From assembly GCF_007954355.1 (NCBI RefSeq), contig NZ_VOLR01000010.1, positions 62,001 through 126,000 on the forward strand: a DNA stretch of 64,000 nt. Direction: 5' to 3'. The DNA comes from Colwellia hornerae. Lineage in GTDB: Bacteria; Pseudomonadota; Gammaproteobacteria; Enterobacterales; Alteromonadaceae. The stretch's first letter is position 1; each line of letters begins with the position of its first letter. The notes below the pieces were generated by a model, which was not told the origin of the DNA, made no database searches, and saw only the letters and a list, made by a program, of their open reading frames with translations. Of the stretch, positions 26,817 to 36,139 are shown in pieces. The translations under genes and the position numbers were made by a program.

Positions 26817-27464
26817 TTAAAGTGGCGCAAACATATCGTCGGTATCCATTTCTACAGCAGTAACTCTTTGTTTATTTGCATTTTGCTTTAAGGCATTCTC
26901 TATATTATCGAGTGTACCATTACTGCTAACCGTCATCACTTCACGGTAAGCTTCTTCGCTTAAGGTTTTTATTTTCATTAATAATTCTTCAATACTGCCT
27001 GACGTTTGCTCTTCATCTTCTTCTATTTCTGAAAAATCATGGCCGATGAACGGTAAAGACAAATATAAAAGCCCAAAGTCATCTTCAACTATCGCGGTTA
27101 ATACTTCTCGTTGCTTTTCTTCATCATCAGAAGAAAGAAATATTTGCGTTAATAAGCTGTGCGCTTCTGTTTGCGCACAAAAAACGTGATCTTCATCGAT
27201 ATTTTGCCAATAAGACGGTTCAACATTTAAGAGCTGTTTAATTGATTCTGCATCCATTAACCACGTGGCAATAGAGGGAATGGTGGCATCGTGCTCTCTA
27301 ACGATTTTTGCGACCGTTAAAATATCCATTTCTGTTAACACCGCAAGCATTTTTTCGTCGCCGTGTTCAGAGGCAATTGCTTCTAATGAAGTACCCGCAC
27401 GTCTACCACTGTGTTGTGCTTGTTCAATAATATCGCTAGCTAGAATTAATGCATTTTTTGTCAA
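26817..27464 (-). CDS. Uncharacterised protein of J-domain operon
   Basis: 215 residues, predicted cytoplasmic and helical. The probable start is TTG at 27464, with AAGGA about six bases upstream. There is an acidic linker (FSEIEEDEEQTSG) in the middle and a MDTDDMFAPL tail. No known domain is recognised. It sits 80 bases after the 154-residue protein and 54 bases before the 306-residue protein, so the four genes are probably co-transcribed. Confidence 0.68.
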   Translation of the reverse strand: MTKNALILASDIIEQAQHSGRRAGTSLEAIASEHGDEKMLAVLTEMDILTVAKIVREHDATIPSIATWLMDAESIKQLLNVEPSYWQNIDEDHVFCAQTEAHSLLTQIFLSSDDEEKQREVLTAIVEDDFGLLYLSLPFIGHDFSEIEEDEEQTSGSIEELLMKIKTLSEEAYREVMTVSSNGTLDNIENALKQNANKQRVTAVEMDTDDMFAPL

Positions 27465-27543
27465 GGTGATTCCTTAAAACTTATATTTGTTTATCAGTGA
27501 GTTCAGTTGTTAATGAGTGAATCTAAGTGTATAAAACTAATAC

Positions 27544-28008
27544 TTAGTAGTTCTCATCATAATCATTAGATTCATCGTCATCATCGACTTGAGCGTATTC
27601 ATCTTCTTCAGCTTTTAACGGTGTTGCATCATAACCATTATAAAAATGAATGAGCAAAACAGCTTTTTTCAAGTCTTCTTCTGCGTGCGCCATTATTTCA
27701 GTAATACATGCTCGGGCATCGGCATGAACACCAACAAAAGGTTTCACGTTGGCCCATTCAGGTTCGTCGTTAAGCTCGAGTGTCGATAAATTTTTACTAT
27801 CGATTCTTACCTTAGTTGAGATAGCCATTGCCAATTGATCAACCATGCCATTAAATAATAAAGGCATTTGTTTTAATTGTTCAAACAAGTTTGATAAATA
27901 ATTTGATAATAGCTCAGGATTTTCTGGATCTGATAATGAATTCATATTCTCTAAATACATAGAGAAGTCATCCGTTAAATATTCAGGTAAGTTGGTTTGG
28001 GATTGCAT
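27544..28008 (-). CDS. Uncharacterised acidic-tailed protein of J-domain operon
   Basis: 154 residues with AGGA seven bases before the ATG. The body is helical (LLSNYLSNLFEQLKQMPLLFNGMVDQLAMAI) and the C-terminal 20 residues are strongly acidic (DDDDESNDYDENY). It lies 22 bases after the J-domain gene. No family is recognised. Acidic tails recur in this operon, which may indicate an interaction with a common partner; this is speculation. Confidence 0.68.
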   Translation of the reverse strand: MQSQTNLPEYLTDDFSMYLENMNSLSDPENPELLSNYLSNLFEQLKQMPLLFNGMVDQLAMAISTKVRIDSKNLSTLELNDEPEWANVKPFVGVHADARACITEIMAHAEEDLKKAVLLIHFYNGYDATPLKAEEDEYAQVDDDDESNDYDENY

Positions 28009-28029
28009 GTAAATGTCCTAGTAGAAAGG

Positions 28030-28302
28030 CTAATTCTGCGCTGGGTTAAAAGCACTTTGCCAAAAAGAATCAGCAATTTCTCGCGGATCGGTTATGACGG
28101 TATAGTTACTTTTTAAATATAAAGACCGTTTTTTGGGATCAGAAATAACATCATATGCCTTTTGAATAAGTTGAAATTTTTCTTTAGCCTCAACATTATC
28201 ATTTCTATCTGGGTGATATTTATTAGCAAGTTTTCGATAAGCTTTTTTAATTTCGATGGTGGTCGATACCCTACTCACGCCTAACTGTTCAAAATAATCC
28301 AT
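28030..28302 (-). CDS. Small J-domain (DnaJ-like) protein
   Basis: 90 residues. The J domain takes up about residues 1-65: [35 protein letters not shown], with the His-Pro-Asp motif that stimulates the Hsp70 ATPase. No zinc-finger or substrate-binding domain of full DnaJ follows, so it should act as a specialised co-chaperone. It is the first gene of a run with three unknown proteins, which may be its clients or partners. Confidence 0.9.
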   Translation of the reverse strand: MDYFEQLGVSRVSTTIEIKKAYRKLANKYHPDRNDNVEAKEKFQLIQKAYDVISDPKKRSLYLKSNYTVITDPREIADSFWQSAFNPAQN

Positions 28303-28524
28303 AAAATTTCAACTACCTTTAGCAAGACAACATAAAAATGACTGTTGACACAATTGGCGCAATTTTACCTTCGCAATTACATAATTAACATCATTATGTT
28401 TGCTTATTTGTCGTTTATATTAAGGGATAGGGCTAATCTATTAAAACTAAGCACAAATAATTTTTCTTAGGCTAACTTCAACAACAGATATAATCAGTAA
28501 TAGCCAATGAAACAGTAGGCTATT

Positions 28525-28962
28525 TTATATTTTGATTATTTCAGGTCTTAAAACAGCTAATTTAACCAGTATTTTATTTTGGGATTGATAAGAAATATCA
28601 ACATCTTCCATCGCTTCTATCAGCAATTCCACCACCCGATTAAAATCTGCTTCATTGATATTCATACCGGTATGAATATCAATCATGCTATCACCATTAT
28701 ATTTACATGGGCCATTGACCACGCCACATAAATGGTTGATAAAGCCTTGCTTAAAATGTTTTACGCTCGACTTGGCAAAGTAAGGCAAAATGGCTTTATC
28801 TTTAACAATTCTTTGCACAAAAGCATCAACAAGTTTTTCGATCCCTTGATGAGCGCCAATATCATAATAAAGCTGATCACTTTGTGCTACATTTTTACTA
28901 CTACAGCCAAGGCAAAGTTGCAGTACTAAGACAATCAACAAACCGTAAACATACTTAATCAT
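28525..28962 (-). CDS. Group I truncated haemoglobin with putative lipoprotein signal
   Basis: 145 residues from ATG 28962. After a hydrophobic N-terminus (MIKYVYGLLIVLVLQLCLGCSS) with a lipobox-like LGC, a truncated globin begins: LYYDIGAHQGIEKLVDAFVQ, HFKQGFINHLCGVVNGPCKY and DIHTGMNI with the expected proximal histidine. The -3 position of the lipobox is Cys rather than Leu, so lipidation is plausible, not certain. Truncated haemoglobins bind oxygen or nitric oxide. The start ATG overlaps the stop of the DUF3034 gene (TAATG), indicating coupling. A weak hairpin (AATAGCC/GGCTATT) follows the stop. Confidence 0.85.
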   Translation of the reverse strand: MIKYVYGLLIVLVLQLCLGCSSKNVAQSDQLYYDIGAHQGIEKLVDAFVQRIVKDKAILPYFAKSSVKHFKQGFINHLCGVVNGPCKYNGDSMIDIHTGMNINEADFNRVVELLIEAMEDVDISYQSQNKILVKLAVLRPEIIKI

Positions 28963-29783
28963 TAATAAGATCCCGACAAAGATAAATACCAACCCTTTTG
29001 GTCGGTTAGTGCGGCTATAGTGCCTAAATCAAGGTAGGCGAGAGTAACATTGAGGTGTTTGTTTGGAAACCAGGCAACAAAAATGTCTTGCCAGTCGTCT
29101 TCACCTAGGCCTAAATTATCAGGTTTATGGCGATATTCAGTACCAACAGCAAGGTGTTTATTCAATAATACCAGCACTGACATTTCGGTTTGTAATGCAC
29201 CATTCCCCTGCGGCCCGCCAAAGCCAAGTAAGCCCATTTCATTTGCTTTGGTATAACGAGCAGTGGCATTCCACAGCACGTTATAACCTGCCAACAAACC
29301 TAAATGAAGCTTACTTGCTGCTAAGTAAATATCGGTACCTGTGTCATCTTGTGCGCCTAATGAAAAAGCAACATCGGCAGTGCTTAAAGATTTGTGCTGA
29401 ATACCTACTGATAATTGTGGCCAAGTACTGTAAACCAAATCGCCATACAACCTTACTTTAAGACCTAAAATTTCTTGAGATAAGGTTAATGATAATGGAT
29501 CAACCTGTAAGTTTTGCTTAGCAAATGAGAATTCCAAACGATCATAAAAATTAACCTGACCACCACAGTTGTTTAATTGAAAGTCTTTCACGTTAGCCTG
29601 TGAACAAAAAGCAGAGAATGCTATTTCGTCTTCCGTTGCATAACCCGCTAATTGAGCCCAAGGTACTAAACCACCACCTCCTGAGCCTTCTACTTGAGAA
29701 ACACCTGGGGTTGCTAATAATTTACCATTAGCAAAGCTAAGCATAGGTAAAAGCAGTAATATAAGGCTAAAGAGGCGATTCAT
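28962..29783 (-). CDS. DUF3034 family outer-membrane-like protein
   Basis: 273 residues from ATG 29783, with a signal peptide (MNRLFSLILLLLPMLSFANG). The GKLLATPGVSQVEGSGGGGLVPWAQLAGY start and beta-rich body with aromatic C-terminus (GWYLSLSGSY) match DUF3034, thought to be outer membrane beta-barrel proteins. Its 5' end overlaps the phosphodiesterase gene by 17 bases and its stop overlaps the haemoglobin start, so it belongs to the same operon. The function is unknown. Confidence 0.82.
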   Translation of the reverse strand: MNRLFSLILLLLPMLSFANGKLLATPGVSQVEGSGGGGLVPWAQLAGYATEDEIAFSAFCSQANVKDFQLNNCGGQVNFYDRLEFSFAKQNLQVDPLSLTLSQEILGLKVRLYGDLVYSTWPQLSVGIQHKSLSTADVAFSLGAQDDTGTDIYLAASKLHLGLLAGYNVLWNATARYTKANEMGLLGFGGPQGNGALQTEMSVLVLLNKHLAVGTEYRHKPDNLGLGEDDWQDIFVAWFPNKHLNVTLAYLDLGTIAALTDQKGWYLSLSGSY

Positions 29784-32094
29784 AAGTTTTATACCATTCA
29801 ATAAATTTTTCAGCGCTAACAGGTCTCGATAAATAGTAACCCTGTGCATAGTCGCACTGAAAGTCATTTAATAACATTAAGCTTTCTTTGTTTTCAACAC
29901 CTTCAGCGACCACACTTAGCCCAAGTTTATGGCCAAGAGAAATAGTTGAGGCAACAATATCTTGATCTTTCTGGCATTGCTCTAACTTTAAAATGAATGT
30001 TTTGTCGATTTTTAATTCATCGACAGGCAAACTTTTTAACTTAGCTAGTGACGATTGACCAATACCATAATCGTCAACTGAAATAACAAAACCCAGTGAT
30101 TTTAGATGAGATAAACGCGCAACCACTAATGCTTCGTTTTCTGCGATATCCCTCTCTGTTAACTCCAACGTTATTTGCGATGTCGATACCTGATGATCAT
30201 TTACCGTGGTCAGTAAATAATCAACAAATTGTTCATTTTGAATATCTTGGGCGGATAAGTTAATGGCTACCTTAAAACGGTAGCCCATCTTATTCCATTG
30301 TTCAGTTTGTTGAATAACTTCTAGAATGACCCAGCGAGTTAACGATACAATTAAACCCGCTTTTTCAGCTAAATCAATAAACAATTCGGGGTTTACAAAG
30401 TTACCCTCTTTATTTATCCAACGAATTAACGCTTCAAGTTTATCAATCTTACCGGTATTCATATTTAATTTTGGCTGATAATTCATAAAAAGTGGGCTTA
30501 CTTCGCATTCAAGTGCCTCTTTTAATTCTTCTATTAAGCGCAACTTATAAAGATAAGCCTCGTCTTCTCCGTCTTGATAAAATCGCAATAAGACCTGTTC
30601 TTGATATGCTGAAGCTACCGCCATGGTTGAGCGCCTGATCAATCGTTCTGCTTCAACACCATGCTCTATAGAGTTGGCGACACCGAAATAAAGTGATAAA
30701 TTAATTTTGATATCATCAAGCCAAAAAGGACGATTTAGTTCACTTTGCAGTAACTCGATAAAATGTTTTATTTCGTTGGTTTGATGAATAGGAATAGCTA
30801 ATAAAAATTCATCTGAATTGGTGCGCGCAGCAATAATATCGTGCTCTAGGTTATGATTTGATTGTTCAATATAGACTAAAATACGCGCAGCGATTTCTTT
30901 TAAAATATTATCACCATTAGTGAGTCCAATGGTGTCATTAAGTGCTTTAAAGGCTTTAATATTAAAAGTAATGACCACTAAATGAATAGCTTTATTAAAG
31001 TACTCAGCTACTATTGTTAATGTTTTATGGCGGTTATATAAGCCAGTTAAGATATCGCGCTCTGCCTGATAAATAATTGACTGCTCACGATTCTCAATAG
31101 CCGCACCCATCACTGAAAATCCTTGGTAGAGTTCGCTAAATTCAACAGGCAAACGGTTGGCCAATTTAGGTACATTAAGTTCACCACGGCCAATTTTTTG
31201 CGTGACTTCCATCAAAATATGTAATGGGGTAGATAAGCCTTGTGATAACAGACGAGAAAGGGTGATAGCAATAACGATAACAATCACTGCAATTATCAAC
31301 ATAGAAAGGATCAGGCGATTAAAATCACTCTGAATTTGTGTTAAAGGCGCAGACAAGGTGGCTTTTATATCTTTAGAACCACCAAAGCTGATGGTTTTGT
31401 GAAAGTAATCAGCACGAGTTAGCAATAGGTTTGGCGATTGTTGTTTAGTGCCTTGTAACAATTGTTCTATAATTTCTTCACGTTCAATACTTGATTCAAT
31501 CAGTTGATTGTCTTGCACTAAGGTTAAGTCTAAAGCAATTAGATCTTTAAGTTTTAATAACGAAATTTGATCAAATTCAAAGCCAATCACCGTGTAAGCA
31601 ATAACTCTTGGAGCCTTAACCGGGACAACAATAACTTGATAAACTTTATTTTCAATACTAAGAATTTGAGCATGAACTTCCCTAAAAGGAAGTTTATTAA
31701 TATTTGCTTCAATTGTTTTTGCATCAAACGAGTGTAATGAACTGGTAGTTGACAGCTTACCTTCTAAGTCTAGAATCAACATTAAATCAGCATTGATACG
31801 TTTACCATGATTAAGCAGGACACTTTCCACAGTGTTTTTGTCGCGAGTCGCGACCGCTTGTTTAAAACCAAAGTCGGCGGCTAAAACACTGGCCGTGGTC
31901 GTTAACACTTGCTCTTGCGACCTTAATGTTTGATCGAGTACGTTTTGAGCAAAATACATTTGGCGTTCAATTTGGTTTTCTGCATAATCTGCAAACCTAA
32001 ACCAATTACTGCCCGTTAAAATAATTACAGTTAATAAAATTAAACTGGTTAATAGCCACGTGATTTGTGCTTTAAAACTCAACCTAGTGTTCAT
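29767..32094 (-). CDS. Membrane GGDEF/EAL phosphodiesterase with periplasmic sensor
   Basis: 775 residues. Order: membrane helix (about 12-28), periplasmic CACHE-like sensor (30-255), second helix (260-283), HAMP (285-335), GGDEF domain (345-480) and EAL domain (520-770). The GGDEF signature reads NSDEF, so cyclase activity is probably lost. The EAL domain keeps EALIRW, NLSAQDI, LELTERD, VDDYGIG, LKIDKTF, VAEGVEN and the late YAQGYYLSRP, so c-di-GMP hydrolysis is expected. It overlaps the cupredoxin gene by 11 bases upstream and DUF3034 by 17 bases downstream. Confidence 0.93.
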   Translation of the reverse strand: MNTRLSFKAQITWLLTSLILLTVIILTGSNWFRFADYAENQIERQMYFAQNVLDQTLRSQEQVLTTTASVLAADFGFKQAVATRDKNTVESVLLNHGKRINADLMLILDLEGKLSTTSSLHSFDAKTIEANINKLPFREVHAQILSIENKVYQVIVVPVKAPRVIAYTVIGFEFDQISLLKLKDLIALDLTLVQDNQLIESSIEREEIIEQLLQGTKQQSPNLLLTRADYFHKTISFGGSKDIKATLSAPLTQIQSDFNRLILSMLIIAVIVIVIAITLSRLLSQGLSTPLHILMEVTQKIGRGELNVPKLANRLPVEFSELYQGFSVMGAAIENREQSIIYQAERDILTGLYNRHKTLTIVAEYFNKAIHLVVITFNIKAFKALNDTIGLTNGDNILKEIAARILVYIEQSNHNLEHDIIAARTNSDEFLLAIPIHQTNEIKHFIELLQSELNRPFWLDDIKINLSLYFGVANSIEHGVEAERLIRRSTMAVASAYQEQVLLRFYQDGEDEAYLYKLRLIEELKEALECEVSPLFMNYQPKLNMNTGKIDKLEALIRWINKEGNFVNPELFIDLAEKAGLIVSLTRWVILEVIQQTEQWNKMGYRFKVAINLSAQDIQNEQFVDYLLTTVNDHQVSTSQITLELTERDIAENEALVVARLSHLKSLGFVISVDDYGIGQSSLAKLKSLPVDELKIDKTFILKLEQCQKDQDIVASTISLGHKLGLSVVAEGVENKESLMLLNDFQCDYAQGYYLSRPVSAEKFIEWYKTYESPL

Positions 32095-32749
32095 GAAAAG
32101 CTAACTCTTCAAAACTATCTCTTGGTGGCGGTGCATTAACACTTATTACAATGACAATTTCATTATTATCAATCATGTTTTGATCAACAGTTAATAGGGT
32201 ATGTTTAGTTAAACCAATAGTGCTATTAGGATGCCAAATTTTTAACTGGGTATTTAACGCTAAAGGTTGCGTTAATAATACCTCTCCATTGACATCACTT
32301 AGATAGGCATTATCTTTATCTGAAACATAAATATAGCCGACCATAGCATCATGGATATTGCAGCCCATAACGACAAGACCTTTTTGGTCAAAACGAACCG
32401 GACTTTTAGGTTTACCCGCATAGAGTTTTAATTCAAATGTTTTAGCTAACGAAAATGAATAAACATGATGTCTAATATCATCTTTATTGGGGAAGCTGAC
32501 TTGGCTATTAATCGGCACAACTAGGACATGAGGGGAGAATTGTTTGTTTATTTGATCCATCTCGTAGACACGATCATCGCTTGATTTATTTATAACGGTC
32601 TGAGGCAGCACATATTCAATCACGGCATCAGGTAAAGGAGCGTTGTTTTGATCGACAACTTTTATAACAACTTGGCTAAAAGCAGTTTCAATAAAGACTA
32701 CTGAACAGAAAAACATGACCATAAACAATCGAAACTTAAGCGCTATCAT
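32084..32749 (-). CDS. Cupredoxin-like periplasmic protein
   Basis: 221 residues from ATG 32749 with AAGG upstream, and a signal peptide ending near TAFSQ. The plastocyanin/azurin-like copper site residues are visible: His in DIRHHVYSF, then Cys-Asn-Ile-His in VMGCNIHDAMVGY with a downstream Met. Proteins of this type are often called methylamine utilisation proteins, without direct evidence. It is the first gene of the overlapping operon with a sensor phosphodiesterase, DUF3034 and truncated haemoglobin. It could deliver copper, electrons or a redox signal to the sensor. Confidence 0.85.
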   Translation of the reverse strand: MIALKFRLFMVMFFCSVVFIETAFSQVVIKVVDQNNAPLPDAVIEYVLPQTVINKSSDDRVYEMDQINKQFSPHVLVVPINSQVSFPNKDDIRHHVYSFSLAKTFELKLYAGKPKSPVRFDQKGLVVMGCNIHDAMVGYIYVSDKDNAYLSDVNGEVLLTQPLALNTQLKIWHPNSTIGLTKHTLLTVDQNMIDNNEIVIVISVNAPPPRDSFEELAFHEH

Positions 32750-33158
32750 AATGACCTTAGATAATTTTTTCGTGGCTAAATCATACCTAGAGATATAACA
32801 AGAGTCTAATTTTATTAATGTAATAATGAACAATTTTCAGTATTAACAATACAGTAACTTCACTTAAGTAAATAAAGATTAGAAATCACAGTTATTACGA
32901 TGTAAGTTTTATAAGATGCATCCTTGTAATTTTTTACTTAATAACATTAACATTTATATAAAATAAATATCTTCTCTACACTTATACATAGGTACTAATT
33001 GATCCGATCACTTCTTGTGAGAAATAGCGTACTTTTATAATATTCACTAGTTTCTGCACTTAGTTATGAGTATTACCGCTAGGTTTCACTAGAAATTAAC
33101 ACCTACTCACAGCGTTAGCGTTAACATCACCGAAAAATCAGTGGACAGGTCTACTGTG
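32750..33158. other. Intergenic region
   Basis: About 410 AT-rich bases between the cupredoxin and speE genes. It includes a short palindrome (CAGTGGACAGGTCTACTG, 33139-33156). No gene was seen. Confidence 0.5.
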
Positions 33159-33193
33159 TTTATCTGGCTTAATTATCAATTAAGCCAGATAAA
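33159..33193. other. Hairpin overlapping the speE stop codon
   Basis: TTTATCTGGCTTAATT (33159-33174) and AATTAAGCCAGATAAA (33178-33193) form a perfect 16-bp stem around three bases. The speE stop codon lies within the stem. There is no T run, so this may be an RNA-stabilising hairpin or a weak terminator. Confidence 0.65.
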
Positions 33194-34026
33194 CCTTTGT
33201 TGACAAAACTTGGTAAAGCAAAGGCCGCTGAATGAAGCGGGGCATTATAATAATCAAAGTTTAAGCCTGATTTTTCGACACGTTCAGGACTAAAGTCACT
33301 AATAGGATGGTATTGCTTAGACGCAAAAGTAAAACTCCATAAACCACCTGGATAAGTTAAGTTACTAAAACTGTACAAGTAGGTTTTAGGAAAGACATTG
33401 TTCAATACTTTCAACAGCGACTGCTGAATTTCCATGGCATACCAAGAAGACTCGCCCTGAGCAACAACAATACCGTCATCGGTTAAACAATTAAAAACAT
33501 CTCTATAAAACGCTTCTCCAAATAACGGTTGCGCAGGTCCAATAGGGTCTGTGCTGTCAACAATAATAACGTCAAACTTTTCCTTGGTCTCTTTAACAAA
33601 CTGCACACCATCACCAATGATAAGGTGGATGCGCTCATTATTAAGTGCCGAAGCAGTTTGTGGAATATGCTCTTTACAGGCTTCAACAACCATTACGTCA
33701 ATTTCAACCATAGTGCATTTTTTGACGGATTGATGGCGAATGACTTCTCTTGCTGTACCGCCGTCACCACCGCCAATCACTAATACATTTTTAGGGTCAG
33801 GATGCACAAACAATGGCACATGGCTTATCATGTCGTGGTAAGCAAATTCGTCTCGTTCAGTGACCATAATCAAGCCGTCATTTAACAACATCTTGCCATG
33901 GCCTTTAGTTTCAACAACATCAACCGTTTGAAATTCACTTTTCCCAGAAAAAAGCACTTTTTCTACTTTAAATTTAATGCCCAAAAAATCTTCAAACTTT
34001 TCTTCTACCCATAAATTAGAGTGCAT
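33169..34026 (-). CDS. speE: Spermidine synthase SpeE
   Basis: 285 residues from ATG 34026, with AGGAGA upstream. The polyamine aminopropyltransferase signatures are present: LNDGLIMVTERDEFAYHDMISHVPL, VLVIGGGDGGTAREVIRH (SAM-derived cofactor site) and IIVDSTDPIGPAQPLF with the catalytic aspartate. It transfers an aminopropyl group from decarboxylated SAM to putrescine. It overlaps the upstream AdoMet decarboxylase by 11 bases, so the two are co-translated. speB, which makes the putrescine, is divergent at 35191. Confidence 0.96.
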   Translation of the reverse strand: MHSNLWVEEKFEDFLGIKFKVEKVLFSGKSEFQTVDVVETKGHGKMLLNDGLIMVTERDEFAYHDMISHVPLFVHPDPKNVLVIGGGDGGTAREVIRHQSVKKCTMVEIDVMVVEACKEHIPQTASALNNERIHLIIGDGVQFVKETKEKFDVIIVDSTDPIGPAQPLFGEAFYRDVFNCLTDDGIVVAQGESSWYAMEIQQSLLKVLNNVFPKTYLYSFSNLTYPGGLWSFTFASKQYHPISDFSPERVEKSGLNFDYYNAPLHSAAFALPSFVNKGLSGLIDN

Positions 34027-34978
34027 GGTTTTCTCCTGAAATATCAATCATAATTGGCTCAGCAAACGTAGTTTGTGGCAGAATATAGTTGGCAAAATTT
34101 ACTAAGTAGCCATTATCAAGTTTTTTACAAACGCGTGATTTACTCACGTATTGTATTGGAATTAACGCCGCTAATTTTTGCTCAAAAGCTTGCTCATTAA
34201 AACTCATTAAATCAAAAGATTTTGGTGCTAATATTTCTAAAAGTTTCGGGGCAAGCGAAAGTAAATCGACATTCGATTCAAAGCTAATATAACTACTGTC
34301 CATTTGTGGCGTTACATGGATGGTTAAGTATTGCTGTTCATTAATCGCATTGAGTGAATAACCGTAAGGGGAAAAGACAAAGTCATCAAGAATAAAACCA
34401 GGTAAAATACTATCGATACACAAGAACTGACGAATCTCTTCAGCCGACAAATTGGGCTGTGTTAAATGTTTCGAGGCTTGCTCACTTATTTGATAGGCGA
34501 GTAACTCGTAGGTAATATCATCGGTATCAGCAGTAAAGTCGTTATCTAAATGAAAAACATAGTTGTGGTGACTGTCCATTTCGCCAAAACGGTAAGCCTT
34601 ACCCGGTAAATATTGATTAATTAATTTGATATCATCGCCAAAACAACTAGGCTGAGCGTTTGAAAAGTATTCATTTTTTCGCTGATAAGTAAGCTGCTTA
34701 ATTGCTTTTGTGCCAAACTTTTGAATGAAAAACTCTACGGCTTTCACTAATTGTGTTTCACCACAGGTTAATATTAATATTCTATCTGACCAAACAAATA
34801 AACTCGACTCGGATAACAAAAACGCTTTGCAATATTCATTTTCAATCGAAGATAATATTTGAGCTTGACTACGATTAACTAATGCTGACCAAAATTCGTC
34901 GTCGATGTCATTAAGTAAAGAAAGCTGTTCACCATCGATTAAGATTTCAGCTTTTTTTTCTGATCCCTCAAAAAACAT
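34016..34978 (-). CDS. S-adenosylmethionine decarboxylase proenzyme, eukaryotic type
   Basis: 320 residues with a strong GAGGAGGTG ribosome site. The sequence resembles the eukaryotic class rather than E. coli SpeD: FFEGSEKKAEILI at the N-terminus, LLSESSLFVW with the Glu57-Ser58 self-cleavage site that makes the pyruvoyl group, and TCGE with Cys72 at the expected proton-donor position. It supplies decarboxylated SAM to SpeE, whose start overlaps its stop. This enzyme class is sporadic in bacteria. Confidence 0.9.
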   Translation of the reverse strand: MFFEGSEKKAEILIDGEQLSLLNDIDDEFWSALVNRSQAQILSSIENEYCKAFLLSESSLFVWSDRILILTCGETQLVKAVEFFIQKFGTKAIKQLTYQRKNEYFSNAQPSCFGDDIKLINQYLPGKAYRFGEMDSHHNYVFHLDNDFTADTDDITYELLAYQISEQASKHLTQPNLSAEEIRQFLCIDSILPGFILDDFVFSPYGYSLNAINEQQYLTIHVTPQMDSSYISFESNVDLLSLAPKLLEILAPKSFDLMSFNEQAFEQKLAALIPIQYVSKSRVCKKLDNGYLVNFANYILPQTTFAEPIMIDISGENHAL

Positions 34979-35190
34979 AACACCTCCTCAGTAAAAAAAC
35001 AGTCAGTCATTTTACAAATTTTTTCATTTTTATCAATAAAATAATGTCGCTAACATCGAAAAATAAACAACAAGCTTGCTATCTGCAAGCATCATTTTAT
35101 TAACAAGACTATATTTTGTAAAAAAAGCTATACATTTAGCCTTTATTTTGGATAATTGAGCAAAATATTGCTGTTAGGTATCACGACTAA

Positions 35191-36135
35191 ATGAATATGG
35201 TTAAAGAGATCAATGTTGCTTTAATATCCACGCCAACACCTTTTGAAGGTGCTCAAAACAAGTGGGGGATTTTTCAGGACACAAGCCACATCATTGGCTT
35301 TGAGTTTGATGGTACGGCATGCTTTAGAAAAGGCACTAAAGCTGGCCCTAACGCACTTCGCGATGTTTCCGATGGTATAGAGTCCTATTCACCGTATTTA
35401 GACGCAGACCTTGAAGATATTTCATTTGTTGACTTAGGTAATTTACCGTTTGATTTATCTATCGATGAAGAAAGTAGCCAGACTGATATAGAGAATGCTT
35501 ATCATAATGCTAATAGTGACTTTAATACCTTATTTGAAAATGTGGCTTTAAAAGACAATAATGTTCGTATTGTAAGTTTAGGCGGCGAACATTCTATTTC
35601 GTACGCACCAATAAAGAAGTATTTAAGCGAATTTCCTGACTTAGTGATATTACATCTCGATGCACATGCTGATTTGCGCGATGGTTACTTAGGGTATCAT
35701 TATTCGCACGCCGCTATTATCCGCCGTATTACCGACCATTTTGGTAAAGATCATCAACTGATACAATACGGTATTCGATCAGGAACGCGCGAAGAATACC
35801 AATGGATGAAAGCCCATCAAACACTCAAAAAAAGTCGAGCTGAATTTCTCGCCAGTGTTGACGCGATTGCAAAAGACATTCCTATTTATTTAACCTTAGA
35901 TTTAGATTATTTTGACCCAAGCTTTTTCCCAGGTACCGGCACACCCGAGCCCGGCGGAGAAGATTTTCATTCACTGATTAGCTTATGCAAAATATTGCGT
36001 TCTAAATATTTTGTTGGCTGCGATGTAGTGGAGTTATCGCCAAAAATTGACAGTACAGGTAATAGTGATGTTTTTGCGGCGAAGGTAGTACGTGAACTAT
36101 TGCTTTGTTTAGCGGGGCCAAGCCCTGCTTTATAG
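35191..36135 (+). CDS. speB: Agmatinase-type ureohydrolase
   Basis: 314 residues. The manganese-binding motifs of the arginase/agmatinase family are intact: GGEHS (131-135), DAHADLRD (157-164) and DLDYFDPS (237-244). Agmatine hydrolysis to putrescine is the likely reaction because spermidine genes are adjacent; a related guanidino substrate cannot be excluded. Start ATG 35191 or 35197; neither has a good ribosome site. The gene is divergent from the AdoMet decarboxylase gene across about 210 bases. Confidence 0.9.
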   Translation: MNMVKEINVALISTPTPFEGAQNKWGIFQDTSHIIGFEFDGTACFRKGTKAGPNALRDVSDGIESYSPYLDADLEDISFVDLGNLPFDLSIDEESSQTDIENAYHNANSDFNTLFENVALKDNNVRIVSLGGEHSISYAPIKKYLSEFPDLVILHLDAHADLRDGYLGYHYSHAAIIRRITDHFGKDHQLIQYGIRSGTREEYQWMKAHQTLKKSRAEFLASVDAIAKDIPIYLTLDLDYFDPSFFPGTGTPEPGGEDFHSLISLCKILRSKYFVGCDVVELSPKIDSTGNSDVFAAKVVRELLLCLAGPSPAL

Positions 36136-36139
36136 TTAA

